64,000 nt of DNA from assembly GCF_029215955.1 (NCBI RefSeq), contig NZ_JAEMVA010000002.1, forward strand, positions 1 to 64,000, written 5' to 3'. Of this stretch, positions 15,642 to 23,745 are shown in pieces. Position 1 is the first letter of the stretch. Every line of letters starts with the position of its first letter. The position numbers and the translations under genes were made by a program. The notes under the pieces were generated by a model. It had not been told where the DNA came from, searched no databases, and worked only from the letters and a program-made list of their open reading frames with translations. The DNA comes from Sulfurimonas sp. SAG-AH-194-I05. Lineage in GTDB: Bacteria; Campylobacterota; Campylobacteria; Campylobacterales; Sulfurimonadaceae.

Positions 15642-15932
15642 TCATTTACTTCGTTCTTCTACTTTTGTATAAACTGCACCATTTTCTCTTTTTCCTACAC
15701 TTAAGACTAGGACAACTATTTCTTTGTCTTTCACTTCATACACCAGTCTAAATCCAGCACTTCTTAACTTAATTTTATATATATTATTGTATCCACTCAG
15801 TTTATCTTTTTGAATTTTTGGGTTTTGGAGTCGTTTACTTAGTTTCTTTTTAAATTGATTTTGAATTGTAATATCTAGTTTTAACCATTCTTTCTTTGAC
15901 AGTGGTAGAAATTTTAATTTATAACTCATCAA
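15642..15932 (-). CDS. RelE/ParE-family toxin
   Basis: 96 residues (or 95 from the second Met). The fold signature is clear: YKLKFLPLSKKEWLKLD at the start, KLSGYNNIYKIKLRSAGFRL with the conserved Arg residues, and VVLVLSVGKRENGAVY at the end. These ribosome-dependent mRNA interferases are neutralised by the upstream antitoxin, whose gene overlaps this one by 14 nt. The C-terminal Lys/Arg and Tyr residues typical of activity are present, so it looks intact. Confidence 0.85.
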   Translation of the reverse strand: MMSYKLKFLPLSKKEWLKLDITIQNQFKKKLSKRLQNPKIQKDKLSGYNNIYKIKLRSAGFRLVYEVKDKEIVVLVLSVGKRENGAVYTKVEERSK

Positions 15933-16173
15933 GTGAAACTTCTATAAGGTCTTCTTCTTTATAGTTCAATCGCTCATCAACAATCTTAGATAGGTGATAA
16001 TCGTCTATGGTATTAATCATTTTTTCATACAGACTACTAGGAACAAGATAGGCACTAGCAACATTATGGTTTAATATTGCGACAGCTTCATCCCCTGCAT
16101 CTTTTAAAAGTTGTGTTGGTGATTTTTTAAGTTCTGTAATACTTGCCGTATAGTTAGCTAAGATAGGTTGCAT
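15919..16173 (-). CDS. Phd/YefM-type (StbD-like) antitoxin
   Basis: 84 residues. The start MQPILANYTASITELKKSP and the later AVAILNHNVASAYLVPSSLYE are characteristic of the antitoxin partner of this RelE branch. The N-terminus folds as a DNA-binding Phd/YefM domain and the acidic C-terminus wraps the toxin. It is first in the pair and probably represses its own promoter. Confidence 0.82.
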   Translation of the reverse strand: MQPILANYTASITELKKSPTQLLKDAGDEAVAILNHNVASAYLVPSSLYEKMINTIDDYHLSKIVDERLNYKEEDLIEVSLDEL

Positions 16174-16283
16174 GAAGTATCCCTTTATTTAGTATCTAAT
16201 ATTATACTTTTTTTCATACTTTTTGTCAATTTAAATGTTGATGTGTTATACTATCAAAAATTTTAATACCTAAGGACTTTTCT

Positions 16284-17236
16284 TTGAGAACACTTTTACT
16301 TTTATTTATTACTCTTACATTTTTAGCATGTGGAAGTGCAGAACCAAAACTTGAAAACAAGCCAAATAGCATTTTAAAACCTGTTGCGAAGGTTCAAAAA
16401 AAGACTCCAAAAGTGTTTACTGTAAAAGTTCCTCACTGGTATAAAAAAAGAACTATTGCATCGCTTAAAAAGTATGAGCTTATAGGGTATGGGCAAGGAG
16501 ATACACTAAGAGAAGCAGAATTTACTGCAAAAGAAAGTATTAGCCTCTCTTTAAGTAGTAAAATAGACAGCACTTTTACAAATAAAATGCTTAGTATAAA
16601 TGGCGTAAACCAAGAACAAAGTGAATCGAGTTTGAAAGTAACAAGCAGTATTCACCTCCAAGACCTTACATAACTCAAACAAGAGTTTAGTGATGGCATT
16701 TTTTATGTAGCACTTAAGTATGAAAACCTTGACTTCGCCCACAAGGTAAAAACAACACTTGACAGCATACAATGCAATGACGCACCATCAAACGCCTACC
16801 TTCTTCAAACCCCACTTATTCAAGAAGTAAGTGCTTCACTTGGTTGTCAACTTAACTTTAAGCTTGAGCGACGCAACAAAGCATGGTGTTTAAAGTACAA
16901 AGAATACCTTTTTACTTTAGCAAACAAAGAGTTAGAAAACTCTATGTAACACACGCGAGTACTAGCTTTAGCTTTGTAGCAAACAAAAAAGTCTTAGTGG
17001 ATGGAGAAAGCTTTCACTTCACTTTTAAATGTATATGAAAACGGTATTGTCACTCTAGTACAACCTTCTGTTTCTATACAAAAGAAGTGGATGGGGTTGA
17101 AGTTGAAGTGAGTGAGCAAGTAGTGAAGCAAACAGCAAGTGCCTACTTAGTCGGCAGTGAAATAGACGACACCTATGAAGCCCCCGATGGCAGGTACTAT
17201 ATTTTAATGATTCTAAATAAGAATGACATTAGGTAA
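16284..17236 (+). pseudogene. LPP20-family lipoprotein with DUF4384-like C-terminus, disrupted
   Basis: It starts as a lipoprotein (LLFITLTFLACGSAEP, lipobox around Cys16), followed by the LPP20 signature HWYKKRTIASLKKYELIGYG and AEFTAKESISLSL. At 16671 an in-frame TAA interrupts; the same frame continues LKQEFSDGIFYVALKYEN for about 85 codons. A further frame change is needed near 16945, where a segment like SFSFVANKKVLVDGESFHF begins, then YENGIVTLVQPSVSIQK and finally YLVGSEIDDTYEAPDGRYY before TAA at 17234-17236. At least one nonsense and two frame lesions are visible. Intact relatives pair with caspase-like or CsgG-like proteins at the outer membrane. Confidence 0.75.
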
Positions 17237-17265
17237 GGTGCTTCCACTGACTTTTACGATTATGA

Positions 17266-17271
17266 TATAAT
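17266..17271 (+). promoter_or_regulatory. -10 box of cassette 4, leaderless geometry
   Basis: TATAAT, then TTCCTT, then ATG at 17278. The 6-nt spacing matches cassettes 1, 2 and 5 and predicts an mRNA starting at the initiation codon. Confidence 0.6.
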
Positions 17272-17277
17272 TTCCTT

Positions 17278-17508
17278 ATGGGTAAAATAGATAAAGAAAA
17301 AGAACATATAGGTGCATTAAAAGTTTATTTAGCTTTAATTACAGCATTTCTTATGGGTGATATTAGTGGAACTATAAAACTTTTTCAAAATGATGTATTG
17401 GACTTTACTTTTTGGATAGGTGTTATTAGTATTGTTGTGTTAGCAATCGCATTTATGAAAGTGGCAAAGTTTATGCATAAAAAAATTAATGATTTAGAGG
17501 ATTTATAA
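17278..17508 (+). CDS. Two-helix small membrane protein (cassette 4, gene A)
   Basis: 76 residues: charged start MGKIDKEKEHIGALKVYLA, two hydrophobic helices at about residues 13-30 and 41-61, and charged tail KKINDLEDL, the clearest version of the family's C-terminal signature. The start has no ribosome binding site and lies 6 nt after a -10 box. It is followed 2 nt later by the microprotein gene. Function unknown. Confidence 0.7.
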   Translation: MGKIDKEKEHIGALKVYLALITAFLMGDISGTIKLFQNDVLDFTFWIGVISIVVLAIAFMKVAKFMHKKINDLEDL

Positions 17509-17510
17509 TT

Positions 17511-17603
17511 ATGAGTATTGAAGCCTTCGCTTTAGCCTTAGCACTTTTTATTGCATTAGGTGCTGTAGTATATAGTAGCTATGAACTTATGTATGAGAAA
17601 TAA
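17511..17603 (+). CDS. Single-helix microprotein (cassette 4, gene B)
   Basis: 30 codons starting MSIEAFALALALFIALGAV, a single hydrophobic helix with an acidic-aromatic tail (YELMYEK). It follows gene A by 2 nt, slightly looser than the TAATG junctions of the other cassettes. Confidence 0.6.
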   Translation: MSIEAFALALALFIALGAVVYSSYELMYEK

Positions 17604-17633
17604 TATTTCTCTCTAGTTTATTTTCTTCTCTCG

Positions 17634-17654
17634 TTCCCAAATTCCATTTGGGGA
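17634..17654. repeat. Palindromic element, copy 2
   Basis: CCCAAAT (17636-17642) pairs with ATTTGGG (17646-17652) around TCC, extended by flanking pairs. The upstream TTCTCTC and the core match the copy at 13560-13582. It sits 30 nt after the gene B stop of cassette 4 and may also terminate transcription. Confidence 0.5.
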
Positions 17655-17682
17655 CACATAGGACAGCATAAAAAAAGTTCTT

Positions 17683-18570
17683 TTACTTAGACCTTGCAAC
17701 CATAACTCCAGCAAAAACGATTAAACATATGCCAAAAACTGTTACAGCACTTGGAAGTGCGTCTCCTAAAAGTACCCCAACTGCAATGGAAAAAATGATG
17801 TTGGTGTAACTCACAGCTCCTACTATTCCAGCCTTTGTTTCACCGTAGGCTTTTGTCATGAGAAGTTGTGAAATCGTAGCAAATACTCCCATTCCTAAGA
17901 GGTAAAACCATACTTTCCCCTGTGGCATTACAAATTCTCCAAGTAAAAAATCAAGCTCTGGCATGTGAATATAAGGCGAAACTACGAACAAAAACAAGGG
18001 TCCAACCGTTCCAACCCCCATAAACGAAAGGACAATAGCCCTCGTGTCATAGTAGTTTTTCAACTCTCTTATCGACGTATACGCTAAAGCCGCACCTATG
18101 CCTGAAAATATTCCTAACAAATCATACTTTGTAAAGCCTATGGTACTAGGCTGTGTAATAAACAAAATACCTATAAAGCCAACTCCAACAGCAGTCCAAG
18201 CTTTTAGGGAAAGTTTTTCAGACAAGAAAAGCCATGCAAAAATAGCGGTAAATATAGGAGATGTTTTAGAAAAAGTCATAGCATCGCCAAGTGGAATGTG
18301 GGCTATGTTATAAAAAAAAGCTAAAACCGCAATAAAACCCATAAACCCACGAAAAAAGAGTAGAACAGGTTTACCACCCTTGTTTTTTAAAGGCTTTTTC
18401 CATAGTGCTAACCCCACTAAAATCACACCTGCTAAGTTTCTAAAGAACACTACTTCTAGCGAAGACATGTATTCACTCGAGAGTTTGGCAAATGCTCCCA
18501 TTATTGCGAATGTAAAAGATGCTATTAACATGTACTTTACACCGCTATTTAATTCTCTTATTATTTTCAT
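17683..18570 (-). CDS. DMT-superfamily (EamA) transporter
   Basis: 295 residues with ten predicted membrane segments arranged as two EamA repeats (about residues 10-140 and 150-290). Typical text includes ALWKKPLKNKG after helix 2, TFSKTSPIFTAIFAWLFL and AVSYTNIIFSIAVGVLLG. Members export or import metabolites such as amino acids, but the substrate here is not predictable. Monocistronic on the minus strand, immediately after cassette 4. Confidence 0.85.
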   Translation of the reverse strand: MKIIRELNSGVKYMLIASFTFAIMGAFAKLSSEYMSSLEVVFFRNLAGVILVGLALWKKPLKNKGGKPVLLFFRGFMGFIAVLAFFYNIAHIPLGDAMTFSKTSPIFTAIFAWLFLSEKLSLKAWTAVGVGFIGILFITQPSTIGFTKYDLLGIFSGIGAALAYTSIRELKNYYDTRAIVLSFMGVGTVGPLFLFVVSPYIHMPELDFLLGEFVMPQGKVWFYLLGMGVFATISQLLMTKAYGETKAGIVGAVSYTNIIFSIAVGVLLGDALPSAVTVFGICLIVFAGVMVARSK

Positions 18571-18634
18571 AGATGAAAGTATACCTATTCACCCTTATAG
18601 TGTATAGTTATAACAATTTATTTAAGGAAACCAC

Positions 18635-19390
18635 ATGGGCAACATCATTTTATTTGCAATTTTAGGGGCTGTTTTTTACTATATTTTTAAAAGTTACTCT
18701 TCTTACTCGCAAGAGTATTCACAGGCTGCTTTTAAAAATATGACTGTTACAAAAGAGTCTATTGGTAACAGTGAACTTGGTATGTTTGTAGCACTTGTTG
18801 CAAAAGTAGCAAAAGCTGATGGAAAAGTAGATGCTCTTGAAGCGGAACTTATCGGCATAATGTTTGATGATATTTCTGCAATATTTCCACAGCCACAAAA
18901 AGCAAAAGACATTTTAAAAGAGATATTTGCTGAACAAAAAGATATGCCAGAGAACCTTCAAGCAGTAGCACAAGACTTAGGGCACACAACACGAAGAGAC
19001 AAGGCAAAACAACAACAGTTTATGGGCTTTTTAATCCAGCTTGCTTTTGTTGATGGCGAAGTAAGTACGAGTGAAGAAGAGATGCTTCAAACCATTGCAG
19101 AAGCTTTTGAATTTGACCCTCAGGCGTACCATGCAATTTTTGATCAGTTTGAAAAAATGATGCAAAATGTTACACCTAAGACAAATATTAATGATGCCTA
19201 TGAACTTTTGGGTGTCAAAGAAAGTGATGATATAAGCGTAATTAAAAAGGCATATAGAAAGTTAGTACGAAAATTTCATCCCGATATAATAAAATCGCAA
19301 GGAAAAGATGAAGCGTATATGAAAGAAGCCACAGCTAAAACACAAGAAATAAACCAAGCCTACGAGATGATAAAAGAAAAAAGAAAATAA
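18635..19390 (+). CDS. djlA: DjlA-like TerB/J-domain co-chaperone
   Basis: 251 residues: an N-terminal membrane anchor (NIILFAILGAVFYYIF), a TerB-like helical domain (about residues 45-165, with LVAKVAKADGKVDALEAELI and AFVDGEVSTSEEEML), and a C-terminal J domain (about residues 185-250) with the HPD triad in VRKFHPDI. J domains stimulate the ATPase of DnaK. The layout matches DjlA. Divergent from the DMT transporter, 64 nt apart. Confidence 0.88.
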   Translation: MGNIILFAILGAVFYYIFKSYSSYSQEYSQAAFKNMTVTKESIGNSELGMFVALVAKVAKADGKVDALEAELIGIMFDDISAIFPQPQKAKDILKEIFAEQKDMPENLQAVAQDLGHTTRRDKAKQQQFMGFLIQLAFVDGEVSTSEEEMLQTIAEAFEFDPQAYHAIFDQFEKMMQNVTPKTNINDAYELLGVKESDDISVIKKAYRKLVRKFHPDIIKSQGKDEAYMKEATAKTQEINQAYEMIKEKRK

Positions 19391-19483
19391 CTAATATTTA
19401 TATTTATTAAATTTTTAAGCTTTCTTCAGATATAGTTTTTCATTATATATATTATAAAATTTAAAGAACATTTGGAAGACATT

Positions 19484-20392
19484 TTGAATTCAGAATTTAG
19501 CTATAAAGCCCTTATACTCTCCAGCGAAAATGACACCCTAAAAAAGTGTGAAAGCATCTCTCAAAAGAATAAAATTACTTTTTTAAAAGCATCAAGTACA
19601 TTAGATGCTTTAGAACTTCTTATGGACATTAATGTCGATATTATTCTTATAGACTTAAAAGTGGGGGAAGAAGATGCACTTGCATTTTTAGATACTATAT
19701 GTGAAGATTATGAAAATAAACTCACACCCATACTCCTTATAGCTCCACAAGAAAATACTGCTGTATTTGCAAAAAAAACACTTGCATATAATGTACTTTC
19801 AATTTTATCAAATACTAACTGGGATATACAAGTCACAAAGCAACTTAACTTCCTTAAAATTCAAAAACTTAACCTTCATTTTATTCAAGACTCCCTCATA
19901 GAAAGTGAAGGAAGAGGTACAATGGATAATCTCACTGGTGCATATAACCGCTACGGTTGTGAAGACATGTTTCATACCTTAGTTTCAAGAGAAAAAGCAT
20001 ACGATGAACCATTTTGCGCATTAATGCTTGATATTGACCATTTTAAAAATATTAATGATACACATGGTCATTCTGTAGGAGATGAAGTCTTAGTAAGTTT
20101 AACAAACCTTATTATGACATCTATCAGACGTGACGATTCGCTTATTCGCTTAGGTGGTGAAGAGTTCATTATTTTTATATCTAATGCAAATATAAATATC
20201 GCTCTAAGACGCGCTGAAAATATCCGCACACAAATACAAACACAAATGCATAGTCACAAAAGATTAAAAGTGACCGCAAGTTTTGGCGTTGCTCAATTTC
20301 AAGAGCAAGAAAGAATGGACGAACTTTTCAAACGAATAGATGGGCTTTTATACCAAGCTAAAGAAAGTGGAAGAAACAAGGTTGTGTCTTAA
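19484..20392 (+). CDS. Receiver-like/GGDEF diguanylate cyclase
   Basis: About 302 residues from a TTG at 19484, chosen because GGAAG lies 5 nt upstream; an in-frame TTG at 19472 is the alternative. The N-terminal half is a receiver-like domain with the phosphoacceptor candidate in DIILIDLKVGEED. The GGDEF domain (about residues 135-302) has DNLTGAYNRYG, DIDHFKNINDTHGHSVGD and the active-site GGEEF in IRLGGEEFIIF. It should synthesise cyclic di-GMP. No I-site RxxD is obvious. Monocistronic. Confidence 0.88.
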   Translation: MNSEFSYKALILSSENDTLKKCESISQKNKITFLKASSTLDALELLMDINVDIILIDLKVGEEDALAFLDTICEDYENKLTPILLIAPQENTAVFAKKTLAYNVLSILSNTNWDIQVTKQLNFLKIQKLNLHFIQDSLIESEGRGTMDNLTGAYNRYGCEDMFHTLVSREKAYDEPFCALMLDIDHFKNINDTHGHSVGDEVLVSLTNLIMTSIRRDDSLIRLGGEEFIIFISNANINIALRRAENIRTQIQTQMHSHKRLKVTASFGVAQFQEQERMDELFKRIDGLLYQAKESGRNKVVS

Positions 20393-20396
20393 AGCA

Positions 20397-20837
20397 TTAC
20401 GTATAGTCCCTTTCCCAAAAAAAGTCTATCCAATCCTTTGCCTCATGTATCCAAAAATGGGGTTCGTAACATGAAGATTTTTTATAAAAAAGTGTACATG
20501 ACTCAAACACAACACTCGGATGACTTTTTGCTAAAGCACACATAACTGCTTTTAAAGTCTCCCCACTATCTGCTATGTCATCAACCACAAGTACTTTTAT
20601 ATTTTCTTTAAAAGAACAGTTTCCAAAAACACTAATTTTTTCTCTCTTTGTAGTTCCATCATAAAGTTCTGTTCGTATAGTTTGAACATCACGAATTTCT
20701 AAACCTTCCGCCATACAATGCGCTAAAGTCAATCCACCACGCGCAATCCCAACAATTGCCTCAGGCTTAAATACTTGCACTTGCTCAATCAAAGTAGTAG
20801 TATCATTTTTAAAATTTTCATACGAGTAATATTGCAT
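20397..20837 (-). CDS. Purine-type phosphoribosyltransferase
   Basis: 146 residues. The PRPP-binding motif VLVVDDIADSGETLKAVM (about residues 84-101) is diagnostic of type I phosphoribosyltransferases, and IVGIARGGLTLAHCMAE is the second conserved loop. Probably a hypoxanthine or xanthine phosphoribosyltransferase of the Gpt type in purine salvage. Convergent with the GGDEF gene, 4 nt between stops. Confidence 0.85.
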   Translation of the reverse strand: MQYYSYENFKNDTTTLIEQVQVFKPEAIVGIARGGLTLAHCMAEGLEIRDVQTIRTELYDGTTKREKISVFGNCSFKENIKVLVVDDIADSGETLKAVMCALAKSHPSVVFESCTLFYKKSSCYEPHFWIHEAKDWIDFFWERDYT

Positions 20838-20925
20838 ACTAAAAGTATACCCTTATAACAGCACTAATCTCCAATAATTTATTTTTAGCTATAATTTCAT
20901 TTATATAATATGCCTAAGGTAACAC

Positions 20926-22422
20926 ATGAAAAAAATCGCCATAATCGGTCGTCCAAATGTTGGAAAAAGTTCACTTTTTAATCGTCTTGTTAAAAAAAGA
21001 GATGCTATCACCTCAGAGCAAGCAGGTACAACACGTGATGTAAAACGTAGAACTACTGTTATTATGAACAAAGAAGTACAACTTCTTGACACCGGTGGAC
21101 TTGACAAAGGGTGTGAACTTTTTGACAAAATTAAAGAGATGTCACTTAAAGCTGCGTACAAGGCTGACATTATTCTTTATATGGTTGATGGAAAAGGTAT
21201 TCCTGAAGATGAAGATAAAAAGCTTTTTTATGAACTTCAAGCTATGGGAAAAGATATGGCTCTTGTTGTAAATAAAATAGATAATGACAAAATGAAAGAA
21301 AAACTTTGGGATTATTATGAATTTGGCACGGATGCTATTTTTGGTATTTCTGTTGCGCATAACCGTAACACAGTTGAACTTCTTGAATGGATTGCTTCAA
21401 AGGTTCCAGATTCTGACATTATTAAAGAAGATGTTGAAGAAGAAGATGATGATGGAATAAACATCATTGAACCAGAAGTGAGTGATGAAGATTTCTTTGC
21501 TGATGATAAAGAATATGATGAAGAAGACGATGGCTTTACGTACTGGGATGAAGAGGAAATGGATGGTGTCGAAATAGACGACACTATTTTTGGTCAAAAT
21601 GACAGAATCAAAGAGTTTGATGAAGAAGATATAAATCATATTAAAATCGCAATTATTGGTCGTACTAATGTTGGAAAATCATCACTTTTAAATTCACTTT
21701 TAGGCGAAGAACGCTCTGTTGTAAGTTCTGTTGCTGGCACTACTATAGACCCTATTGATGAAACTATAGACTACAAAGACAAACAACTCACATTTGTAGA
21801 CACAGCAGGTCTTCGTCGTCGTGGTAAAATTGTAGGCATCGAGAAGTATGCACTTATGCGAACACGTGAAATGCTTGAAAATGCAAACATGGCACTTGTT
21901 GTTCTTGATGGAAGTCAGCCTTTTATGGATCTTGATGAAAAAATAGCAGGACTCGTAGACTCTAATAGACTCGCATGTGTAATTGTTCTTAATAAATGGG
22001 ATATTGCAAAACGTGAAGATCACGATAAAATCATTTTAGAAGTACGTGATAGATTTAAATTCTTAGCCTATGCACCTATAATTACGCTGTCTGCTTTAAC
22101 ACATTTAAGAGTTGATAAGCTCCATGATTTAATTTTAGAAATCAATGAAAACTACTCGCAAAGAATTTCTACATCGGAACTTAATGAAGCGATGGCAAAA
22201 GCAATGCGGAGACATCAACTTCCATCTATGCGTGGGCAAGTTATACGTATTTACTACGCTACACAGTATGAAACACGACCACCAAAAATTGCTATTGTAA
22301 TGAATAAACCAAGCGGTCTTCACTTTACATATAGAAGATACCTTACAAATAAACTGCGTGAAGCTTTCAAGTTTACAGGAACACCTTTACTCTTTAAAGC
22401 AAAGAAAAAAGGGGAAAAATAA
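20926..22422 (+). CDS. der: Ribosome biogenesis GTPase Der (EngA)
   Basis: 498 residues with two tandem G domains: GRPNVGKSSLFNR (residue 8) and GRTNVGKSSLLNS (residue 245), each with DTGG/DTAG, NKID/NKWD and SA elements, followed by a KH-like domain ending HFTYRRYLTNKLREAF. Der acts in 50S subunit maturation. The linker between G domains (about residues 165-240) is unusually long and almost entirely acidic (runs such as EEEDDDG and DEEEMD). No frame problem is seen, so this is a lineage feature. Confidence 0.95.
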   Translation: MKKIAIIGRPNVGKSSLFNRLVKKRDAITSEQAGTTRDVKRRTTVIMNKEVQLLDTGGLDKGCELFDKIKEMSLKAAYKADIILYMVDGKGIPEDEDKKLFYELQAMGKDMALVVNKIDNDKMKEKLWDYYEFGTDAIFGISVAHNRNTVELLEWIASKVPDSDIIKEDVEEEDDDGINIIEPEVSDEDFFADDKEYDEEDDGFTYWDEEEMDGVEIDDTIFGQNDRIKEFDEEDINHIKIAIIGRTNVGKSSLLNSLLGEERSVVSSVAGTTIDPIDETIDYKDKQLTFVDTAGLRRRGKIVGIEKYALMRTREMLENANMALVVLDGSQPFMDLDEKIAGLVDSNRLACVIVLNKWDIAKREDHDKIILEVRDRFKFLAYAPIITLSALTHLRVDKLHDLILEINENYSQRISTSELNEAMAKAMRRHQLPSMRGQVIRIYYATQYETRPPKIAIVMNKPSGLHFTYRRYLTNKLREAFKFTGTPLLFKAKKKGEK

Positions 22423-22463
22423 GATAAGTAATAGGACATAAATAACTTCAAGGTATTTTATTT

Positions 22464-22910
22464 TTACAAAATCGACCGAATCATAATCGCATAATGTAAA
22501 ATAAATATATTTGCAAAAAATATAAATAAAGAAGACCCTCTTGAAATGAGGTTTTGTATTTTTGTTCTTTGTGTATTGTTTGTTTTAAGTGCTATTGCAA
22601 AATGTATTATAGTTGCTAAAATCACCAAAGCAACAATAAAAAGTTTTTTTCTTAAATAATCAACTACTTCTGTATTCTCATTACTCAGGAGTTGTTCAAG
22701 AAGTCCATTTGTATAAATAAGTAATACCCCCGTTCCCACCAAAAAAAACAAAGAAACTAACTCAAAATACCCAAAAATAGGTCCAACATGTGGATAAACT
22801 TCAGATTGCTTCTTTTTATCTGTAAGCGTAACACCCAAAACAAACATAAAAATAGAACCACCTATCCACGCAATTCCTGCAAAAAGATGTATATGCATAA
22901 AAATATTCAA
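22464..22910 (-). CDS. CopD-like four-helix membrane protein
   Basis: 148 residues with four hydrophobic helices. The start NIFMHIHLFAGIAWIGGSI places two histidines in the first helix, as in CopD/DUF2269-type or HemJ-like heme-binding membrane proteins, and a fourth-helix histidine lies in TIIHFAIAL. Possibly a heme or copper-linked integral membrane protein; family assignment is tentative. Divergent from the ArsC-like gene. Confidence 0.6.
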   Translation of the reverse strand: MNIFMHIHLFAGIAWIGGSIFMFVLGVTLTDKKKQSEVYPHVGPIFGYFELVSLFFLVGTGVLLIYTNGLLEQLLSNENTEVVDYLRKKLFIVALVILATIIHFAIALKTNNTQRTKIQNLISRGSSLFIFFANIFILHYAIMIRSIL

Positions 22911-22965
22911 TAGCGTCCTTTAAATTTCAAAATTATAGTGTAAAATACCTAAAAAAAGGACTCCC

Positions 22966-23319
22966 ATGCAAAATATAAAAATTTGGCATAATCCACGATG
23001 TACAAAGTCGAGAGAAGCTGTAAAAGAAGTTGAAGCAAGTGACTGTGAAGTTACTATTATAAAATATCTCGAAGACTTGCCTAGTGTCGCTACACTTAAA
23101 GAAACACTCCACATGCTACAACTTGCTCCAAGAGAGTTAATGCGAACAACGGAAGATATTTATAAAGAACTCAACTTAAAAAATGAAATGAATGATGAAA
23201 AACTCATAGAAGCGATGGTTGCACATCCAAAGTTAATACAAAGACCTATTCTTTTTAAAAATGACAAGGCCATTATCGGTCGACCAAGCTCAGTCATAGA
23301 AGATTTTTTAAAGGCTTAA
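22966..23319 (+). CDS. ArsC/YfgD-family glutaredoxin-type reductase
   Basis: 117 residues, standard length. NPRCTKSREAV (residues 8-18) carries the single reactive cysteine, and RPILFKNDKAIIGRPSS is the conserved second motif of arsenate reductases of the thioredoxin fold. The YfgD branch is common and not necessarily tied to arsenic; no arsenic operon genes are adjacent. It overlaps the 3' end of the convergent dCMP deaminase gene by 12 nt. Confidence 0.85.
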   Translation: MQNIKIWHNPRCTKSREAVKEVEASDCEVTIIKYLEDLPSVATLKETLHMLQLAPRELMRTTEDIYKELNLKNEMNDEKLIEAMVAHPKLIQRPILFKNDKAIIGRPSSVIEDFLKA

Positions 23320-23745
23320 CTGTTCTATACTCACACCGTTATCTCTTAAAAACTTAGAAATGGTGTCCGAGTGTGTATGCTCATATGGCTTTGCATACAC
23401 AATTCTTTTAATCCCACTTGCGATAAGGTTTTTACTGCATTCACTACATGGCTCAAGCGTCACATAAATCGTAGCATTTTCTATAGAAATCCCCTGTCTT
23501 GCAGCCCAAATAATAGCATTCATTTCAGCATGTATTTCGTATGTTTTTGACCATTCATGGTGCTCTGAAGTATACTTGCCATTCCAATGATCACTGCAGT
23601 TTGTGTATCCTGTAGGTGTACCATTATAACCTGTACTTAAAATACGTCCATCTTTAACTATCACAGCCCCTACATGTTTAGAAACACATTTTGAGGCTGT
23701 TGCGAGTTCAGTTGCTATTTTAATAAAATTTTTATCATTTAGCAT
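23308..23745 (-). CDS. dCMP deaminase (ComEB-type)
   Basis: 145 residues. Zinc ligands and catalytic Glu are visible in EIHAEMNAI (His-x-Glu) and LEPCSECSKN (two Cys), the cytidine/deoxycytidylate deaminase signature. GAVIVKDGRILSTGYNG is the nucleotide loop. It makes dUMP from dCMP for thymidylate synthesis. The start overlaps the stop of the upstream GGDEF-EAL gene by 11 nt, indicating co-transcription. Confidence 0.9.
   Translation of the reverse strand: MLNDKNFIKIATELATASKCVSKHVGAVIVKDGRILSTGYNGTPTGYTNCSDHWNGKYTSEHHEWSKTYEIHAEMNAIIWAARQGISIENATIYVTLEPCSECSKNLIASGIKRIVYAKPYEHTHSDTISKFLRDNGVSIEQLSL

Noticed and set aside
11400-17700. Accessory island as a prophage or transposon
   Set aside because: No integrase, transposase, phage structural gene, tRNA attachment site or terminal repeats were found.
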